A stretch of DNA of 53,299 nucleotides from Pseudomonadota bacterium. Lineage in GTDB: Bacteria; Desulfobacterota; JAPLJL01. Below, piece after piece: positions 49,902 to 53,299 of this stretch. The position numbers were made by a program, and so were the translations under genes. How positions within the stretch are numbered: the stretch's first letter is position 1; each line of letters starts with the position of its first letter. The stretch covers positions 1 through 53,299 of the forward strand of contig JAPLJI010000187.1 of assembly GCA_026388655.1 (NCBI GenBank), given 5' to 3'. Below the pieces are notes generated by a model. It was given only the letters and a program-made list of their open reading frames with translations. It searched no databases and was not told where the DNA came from.

Positions 49902-51364
49902 TGGACCCCCAGAAAAACAAACCGATCCCGACCCCGCAGAAGGTGTCCTGGAGCGGGGAAATGGTCCCGGGGCGGGCGATCGATGTTTACGTCCAGATTG
50001 CCCAGGAGGAAAAAACCGGGGTCTTGAAGCTGGCCCGCGGCAAAATCGCCAAGGAGCTTTATTTCCGCCGGGGCTGGCTCCTGTTCGGGCGCTCGAACGT
50101 GGTGAATGAGTGCCTGGGCCGGATTCTTTCCGACGGGGGAAAGATTTCCAAGGAGGATTTGGATAAGTGCCTGGAACTGATGAAGACCACGAAGAAGAGG
50201 CAGGGGGAGTTGTTAATCGAAATGGGGGTGCTGAGCCCCGACGAGATCTATTTCGCCCTCAAGTATCAGCTGAAACAGCGCGCCACCGAGGTGATGAAGT
50301 GGGAGGACGGCCAGTACCAGTTCGTGGAAGGGGTGGAACTCGATCCCTCCATTACCGATATTACCCGGATTCCCGTCCCGTCCATGATCTACGAGGGGAT
50401 CAAGGAAATCTACAACCCGGAAAAGATCCGCGCCGACCTCGAACCCTTTCTCGACGAATATCTGGCCAGGGTGGAAAACCCCGCCTTCAAGCCCAAGGAT
50501 CTCGGCTTTCAGACCAACGAGGCCGATCTTTATACCCTGATCAGCGGTTTCCGGAGCCTGCGGGATATCCTGACCCTCTCCAAGCTCAATCTTCGGTCCA
50601 CCTACATGGTGCTTTTTACCCTTTTCCGCCTGGGCCTGATCGAATACCGGGTCCTGGAAGATGCGGTGCTGGAAAAGCGGGATCGGGAGAAAATCCTGGA
50701 TCTTTACAAGGATCTCAAAGGCCAGGATTTTTTTGCCATTCTGGGGATCAAGGATGACGCCAGGCCCGACGAGATTGAGGAGGCCTATCACCGGGCCCGC
50801 CAGGCTTTGCGGCCCCCGGATGGTTTGTCCCGGATTACCCCGGAAGTGGAAAAGGTCAGGGCCGACATCCAGGGAAATTATGACCAGGCTTATGAAATCC
50901 TCAGTAATGACGCCAAGCGGGCGCAGTATCTGGTGAAGTACCGCCAGGATAAGGAAAAAGAGGAGAAAGCCGAAGCGGACAAGGCGGTACTGGGCGCGGA
51001 TCTCGAGTTCGGGCGCGGGGAGACCTTCCTGTTCTGGAAACAGGATTACAAGCAGGCCGTGGAATCCCTGACCAACGCGGTTAAGATGAATCCCAAGGAA
51101 CCGGAATACCTTGCCACCCTAGCCCTGGCGGTTTATCTTAATGACCGGGGCAAGATCGGCCAGGCTCGGGAACTGATCAACAAGGCTTTATCGATCGGCC
51201 CCAAGTGTGACAAAGCGTATCTCTACATGGGAAGAATTCTGAAGGAGGAGAAAAATACCTCCGAAGCGGCCAAGTTTTTTCAGAAGGCGATCGATCTGAA
51301 CCCGGAAAATCGCAAGGTTTTGAAACAGATGCTCAAAGGGGAAGACACCGGCAAAACCAGTTGA
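49901..51364 (+). CDS. DUF4388, degenerate J-like domain and TPR protein (paralogue 2)
   Basis: A 487-residue paralogue with the same order: DUF4388 (~15-110, GVLKLARGKIAKELYFRRGW, NVVNECLGRIL), a winged-helix-like part, a J-like region (~280-350, FFAILGIKDDARPDEIEEAY) and TPRs (~365-480). In the J region the HPD motif is PPD (305-307), so it should not stimulate Hsp70. It starts at an ATG overlapping the previous stop. The two proteins may form a complex in which one recruits Hsp70 and the other does not. There is no signal peptide. The function is unknown. Confidence 0.8.
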   Translation: MDPQKNKPIPTPQKVSWSGEMVPGRAIDVYVQIAQEEKTGVLKLARGKIAKELYFRRGWLLFGRSNVVNECLGRILSDGGKISKEDLDKCLELMKTTKKRQGELLIEMGVLSPDEIYFALKYQLKQRATEVMKWEDGQYQFVEGVELDPSITDITRIPVPSMIYEGIKEIYNPEKIRADLEPFLDEYLARVENPAFKPKDLGFQTNEADLYTLISGFRSLRDILTLSKLNLRSTYMVLFTLFRLGLIEYRVLEDAVLEKRDREKILDLYKDLKGQDFFAILGIKDDARPDEIEEAYHRARQALRPPDGLSRITPEVEKVRADIQGNYDQAYEILSNDAKRAQYLVKYRQDKEKEEKAEADKAVLGADLEFGRGETFLFWKQDYKQAVESLTNAVKMNPKEPEYLATLALAVYLNDRGKIGQARELINKALSIGPKCDKAYLYMGRILKEEKNTSEAAKFFQKAIDLNPENRKVLKQMLKGEDTGKTS

Positions 51365-51387
51365 ATTAAACCGACAAGGCGGGAAAA

Positions 51388-52308
51388 ATGGTCGAGAAAA
51401 CCGAAAAAATCTGGATGGACGGGAAGATGATTCGCTGGGATGAAGCCCAGGTGCACATCCTGACCCACACCCTGCATTATGGCCTGGGGGTTTTTGAGGG
51501 AATCCGATTTTACCAGACCGAAGACAAGCGGCCCGCGGTCTTCCGCCTCCAGGAACACCTGGATCGTCTCTATCGTTCGGCGCACATCCACCAGCTGGAC
51601 ATCCCCTTCCGCCCGGAGGAAATCAAGCAAGCCACCCTGGAATTGATCAAGGTCAACCGTCTGCCTGAGGGTTATATCCGGCCGCTGGTGTTTCTGGGGG
51701 ACGGGGCGATGGGGCTCCTCCCGGCCAACAACCCGGTGCGGGTGACGATCGCGATCTGGAAATGGGGGGCGTACCTGGGCGAGGAAGGGCTTAAGAACGG
51801 GATCAGGACCAAGGTTTCGAGCTTCACCCGCCACCATCCCAACGTGAGCATGACCAAGTCCAAGTGCTGCGGGGATTACGTCAACTCGATCCTGGCCAAG
51901 CGGGAGGTGATCCGGGTGGGATACGACGAGGCCATTCTGCTCGATCCCGAGGGTTATGTCTCCGAGGCCAGCGGGGAGAACATCTTTATCATTTCCCAGG
52001 GGGTTCTGAAAACCGCACCCCTGACCTCGGTGCTCCCGGGGATCACCCGGGATTCGGTGCTCCGGATCGCGGCGGACCAGAAGATCGCCTGCCGGGAAGA
52101 ACGCTTTACCCGGGACGAGATGTATTGCGCCGATGAAATGTTTCTCACCGGGACCGCCGCGGAGATCACCCCGGTCCGCGAGGTGGACGATCGGAAGATC
52201 GGGGCGGGCAAGCCCGGGCCGATTACCCGCTCCCTGCAGGAAATCTTCCAGGCCGTGGTGCGGGGCAAAGACCCCCGCTACCGGGACTGGCTGACCTACG
52301 TCAACTAA
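51388..52308 (+). CDS. ilvE: branched-chain amino acid aminotransferase
   Basis: A 306-residue fold-IV PLP aminotransferase that interconverts branched-chain 2-oxo acids and amino acids. Motifs are [30 protein letters not shown], the PLP-lysine segment [38 protein letters not shown] and [12 protein letters not shown]. Length is typical for IlvE. It begins 23 nt after the DUF4388 pair and may share their transcript. D-amino acid aminotransferase or aminodeoxychorismate lyase are less likely given the FEGIRFY motif. Confidence 0.93.
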   Translation: MVEKTEKIWMDGKMIRWDEAQVHILTHTLHYGLGVFEGIRFYQTEDKRPAVFRLQEHLDRLYRSAHIHQLDIPFRPEEIKQATLELIKVNRLPEGYIRPLVFLGDGAMGLLPANNPVRVTIAIWKWGAYLGEEGLKNGIRTKVSSFTRHHPNVSMTKSKCCGDYVNSILAKREVIRVGYDEAILLDPEGYVSEASGENIFIISQGVLKTAPLTSVLPGITRDSVLRIAADQKIACREERFTRDEMYCADEMFLTGTAAEITPVREVDDRKIGAGKPGPITRSLQEIFQAVVRGKDPRYRDWLTYVN

Positions 52309-52454
52309 TCGTTTGTCGTCAAACGGTTACGAGGCCCGTTTCGGTTAGGTAATCCGGCTACGGTTTCAAAACCCCTTGACGTAACCCATAGACGACCCGG
52401 GCTTCGTAACCTTAACCCTAAATGTTTGGTTTGAGGTTTCTGCTGACCCATAAA

Positions 52455-52658
52455 CCCGAAAAATGCGGTTAGTATTTTCGAATATTATGTAGTTGCCCGA
52501 TTTATTTATCCCGACTCCAGAGGGATTTATCAAGATATCGGAGGGATCGGGCTTTTTAAAAACGCCGATCCCCTCAGCGAAGGGACAAGTGAATCGGCAC
52601 ACTACAAAAAAATCCGCTCGCGAAAGACGGTAGTACGAATTCAACTGCATTTTTCGGG
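52455..52658. repeat. MITE-like palindromic repeat, copy 2
   Basis: Bounded by perfect 12-bp inverted repeats, CCCGAAAAATGC (52455-52466) and GCATTTTTCGGG (52647-52658). Inside, TGTAGTTGCCCGATT (52488-52502) and AATCGGCACACTACA (52592-52606) form a second inverted repeat (13 of 15 pair). The 34318-34445 element has the same parts in inverted order. No coding sequence is seen inside. Confidence 0.78.
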
Positions 52659-52668
52659 ATAAAAAATA

Positions 52669-52715
52669 GGGGCGTATGATCATACGCCCCCTCTTCCGCA
52701 AGGCTGAAGCCTTGC
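52669..52715. repeat. REP-like double palindrome
   Basis: A perfect 22-bp palindrome GGGGCGTATGAT/CATACGCCCC (52669-52690), then GCAAGGCT, GA, AGCCTTGC (52698-52715). The first could act as a terminator-like block, but no T tract follows it on the plus strand. Confidence 0.7.
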
Positions 52716-52736
52716 CCTGCCAGAAACTAGAAACCA

Positions 52737-52804
52737 GCCTCCGGCCCAGTAGGGCTTACCCTCCGGCCTGTATGCCCTACGGGTAGGAAGCGGGCCCGGA
52801 GGGA
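52737..52804. repeat. 68-bp palindromic repeat, copy 2
   Basis: Aligns without gaps to 39647-39714 with seven mismatches; ends are GCCTCCGGCCC and GGGCCCGGAGGGA. It ends 11 nt before the ACT-domain gene's last codon. Confidence 0.85.
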
Positions 52805-52814
52805 AACCCGAAAC

Positions 52815-53156
52815 TTATATCAGACGGTCGGCCTTAACCGGATCCGAAACCCGGAAGACCAGCAGGGCTTCTTTTTGCCCGACCCCGGCGCTGCCATAGA
52901 CATAGTCAATGTTGATCCGGGCCCGGGAGAGCTTCCGGGCGGATCGTGACAATGAACCGGCCTGATCCCTCAGCTTCTTGACCACCACGGTAGTGAGGAC
53001 GGGGGAAAGCCCCGCGCGCTTCATGAGCTTGACGGCCGGCTCGGTTTTGTCCACCAGGAGCCGGACGATTCCCTGATCCACGATGTTGTCCACCGAGACG
53101 GCCAGGATATTTACCTTGTTCCGGGCCAGGAGAGAATGCCAAAGTTCCAAGTTCAA
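52815..53156 (-). CDS. ACT-domain protein, probably missing its first strand
   Basis: A 113-residue product made of two ACT-like halves (NKVNILAVSVDNIVDQGIVR and RARINIDYVYGSAG ... EALLVFRVSD). Small tandem-ACT proteins bind amino acids and are often found next to phenylacetate-CoA-ligase-like or indolepyruvate oxidoreductase genes. The usual opening strand (a QxSVFLENKPG-like segment before LLARN) is absent. The first eight residues, starting at a TTG, are translated from an inverted-repeat element at 53133-53258. So the gene is either truncated by that element or starts in a way I cannot see. The stop is in front of the 68-bp repeat. Confidence 0.65.
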   Translation of the reverse strand: MNLELWHSLLARNKVNILAVSVDNIVDQGIVRLLVDKTEPAVKLMKRAGLSPVLTTVVVKKLRDQAGSLSRSARKLSRARINIDYVYGSAGVGQKEALLVFRVSDPVKADRLI

Positions 53157-53258
53157 AGTTTAAATGAACCCCAAAAAAACCCAAAAGCAAAATCGGATTT
53201 ATGATTTTTTTGTTTTTTGAACTTTATTTGAACTTTGGATTTTGACCTTTGGCATTCT
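53133..53258. repeat. 126-bp element with 12-bp inverted ends
   Basis: AGAATGCCAAAG (53133-53144) and CTTTGGCATTCT (53247-53258) are perfect inverted ends. The interior is AT-rich with AAGTTCAAAG-type simple repeats on both arms. It covers the 5' end of the ACT gene and touches the stop of the fragment upstream. Confidence 0.7.
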
Positions 53259-53298
53259 ATTTTTCCGTGTACGCGCCCCGGAGGTCGAACCAGCGAAT
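53257..53298 (-). CDS. possible 3' end of an upstream gene
   Basis: Thirteen residues (IRWFDLRGAYTEK) followed by TAG run off the window edge on the minus strand. The peptide looks like a plausible enzyme C-terminus, and position suggests the gene preceding the ACT protein, but this is too short to name. Its stop overlaps the edge of the inverted-repeat element, so the end may have been altered by it. Confidence 0.3.
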   Translation of the reverse strand: MRWFDLRGAYTEK

Positions 53299-53299
53299 C

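Larger units (their letters stand above)
52309..52814. other. 506-bp repeat-rich gap
   Basis: No gene seen. It contains a small hairpin (CGTTTG 52310-52315 with CAAACG 52320-52325) after ilvE, a MITE-like element (52455-52658), two palindromes (52669-52690, 52698-52715) and the second copy of the 68-bp element (52737-52804). An open frame 52366-52701 on the minus strand lies in this repeat DNA and is rejected. Confidence 0.7.

Noticed and set aside
52366-52701. Minus-strand open frame in the repeat-rich gap
   Set aside because: It crosses the MITE-like element, lacks recognisable motifs and has no ribosome site.

Overview
The window looks like a chromosomal segment from a diderm (LPS-bearing) bacterium. 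Evidence for the outer membrane includes LpxH, BamD, Lgt, an Mla-type lipid transporter, OmpA-domain proteins, several outer-membrane barrels and a Wza-type export protein. The genes are GC-rich and often start with GTG or TTG. The mix (degenerate MCP-like proteins, a Tgl/PilF-like TPR lipoprotein, DUF4388-J-TPR proteins, a CFI-box C-terminus, archaeal-type FBP aldolase/phosphatase) suggests a deltaproteobacterial-like or neighbouring, poorly cultured lineage. That placement is inference. No prophage, insertion-sequence transposase, CRISPR array, rRNA or tRNA was seen.

Layout. 1-4.5 kb: the end of a D-aminoacylase-like gene, a class-I glutamine-amidotransferase-like hydrolase, uppP, and two secreted FlgT/LPP20-like proteins closed by a strong terminator. 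4.5-6.5 kb (minus strand): a lipid kinase and lpxH. 6.6-15 kb: an apparent operon of an unknown protein, a Tgl/PilF-like TPR lipoprotein, a RodZ-like membrane protein and two large MCP-like membrane proteins with altered signalling tips, followed by recO. 15-30.3 kb: a giant barrel/repeat/OmpA protein interrupted by one in-frame stop, two secreted proteins, and then an exopolysaccharide export block: a structured leader, a secreted helical protein, an OM barrel, a Wza-like protein, a Wzz/BY-kinase and a Wzy-like polymerase with TPR. It has no glycosyltransferase. An acylphosphatase follows. 30.3-34.3 kb: FBP aldolase/phosphatase plus enolase, then lgt and a nitroreductase. 34.3-38.7 kb: znuA-znuC-znuB, bamD and a small lipoprotein carrying simple-sequence repeats.

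38.7-42.3 kb (minus strand): mlaE-mlaF-mlaD and a TPR protein. 42.6-47 kb: an FnIII/CFI-box protein, a small barrel, a truA lacking its catalytic segment, and an AMIN-OmpA protein. 47.1-52.3 kb: mtnA, two tandem DUF4388-J-TPR paralogues and ilvE. 52.3-53.3 kb: a repeat-rich gap and an ACT-domain gene whose 5' end lies in a small inverted-repeat element.

Much of the window concerns the cell envelope: lipid-carrier recycling (UppP), lipid A (LpxH), lipoprotein maturation (Lgt), OMP assembly (BamD), lipid trafficking (Mla), polysaccharide export and peptidoglycan-binding OmpA domains. The best candidates for something undescribed are the 6.6-14.1 kb operon with its divergent MCP pair and the 15-30 kb surface-protein/polysaccharide block. 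Intergenic spaces from 30 kb onward hold several families of short palindromic or low-complexity repeats. Some run into gene ends.
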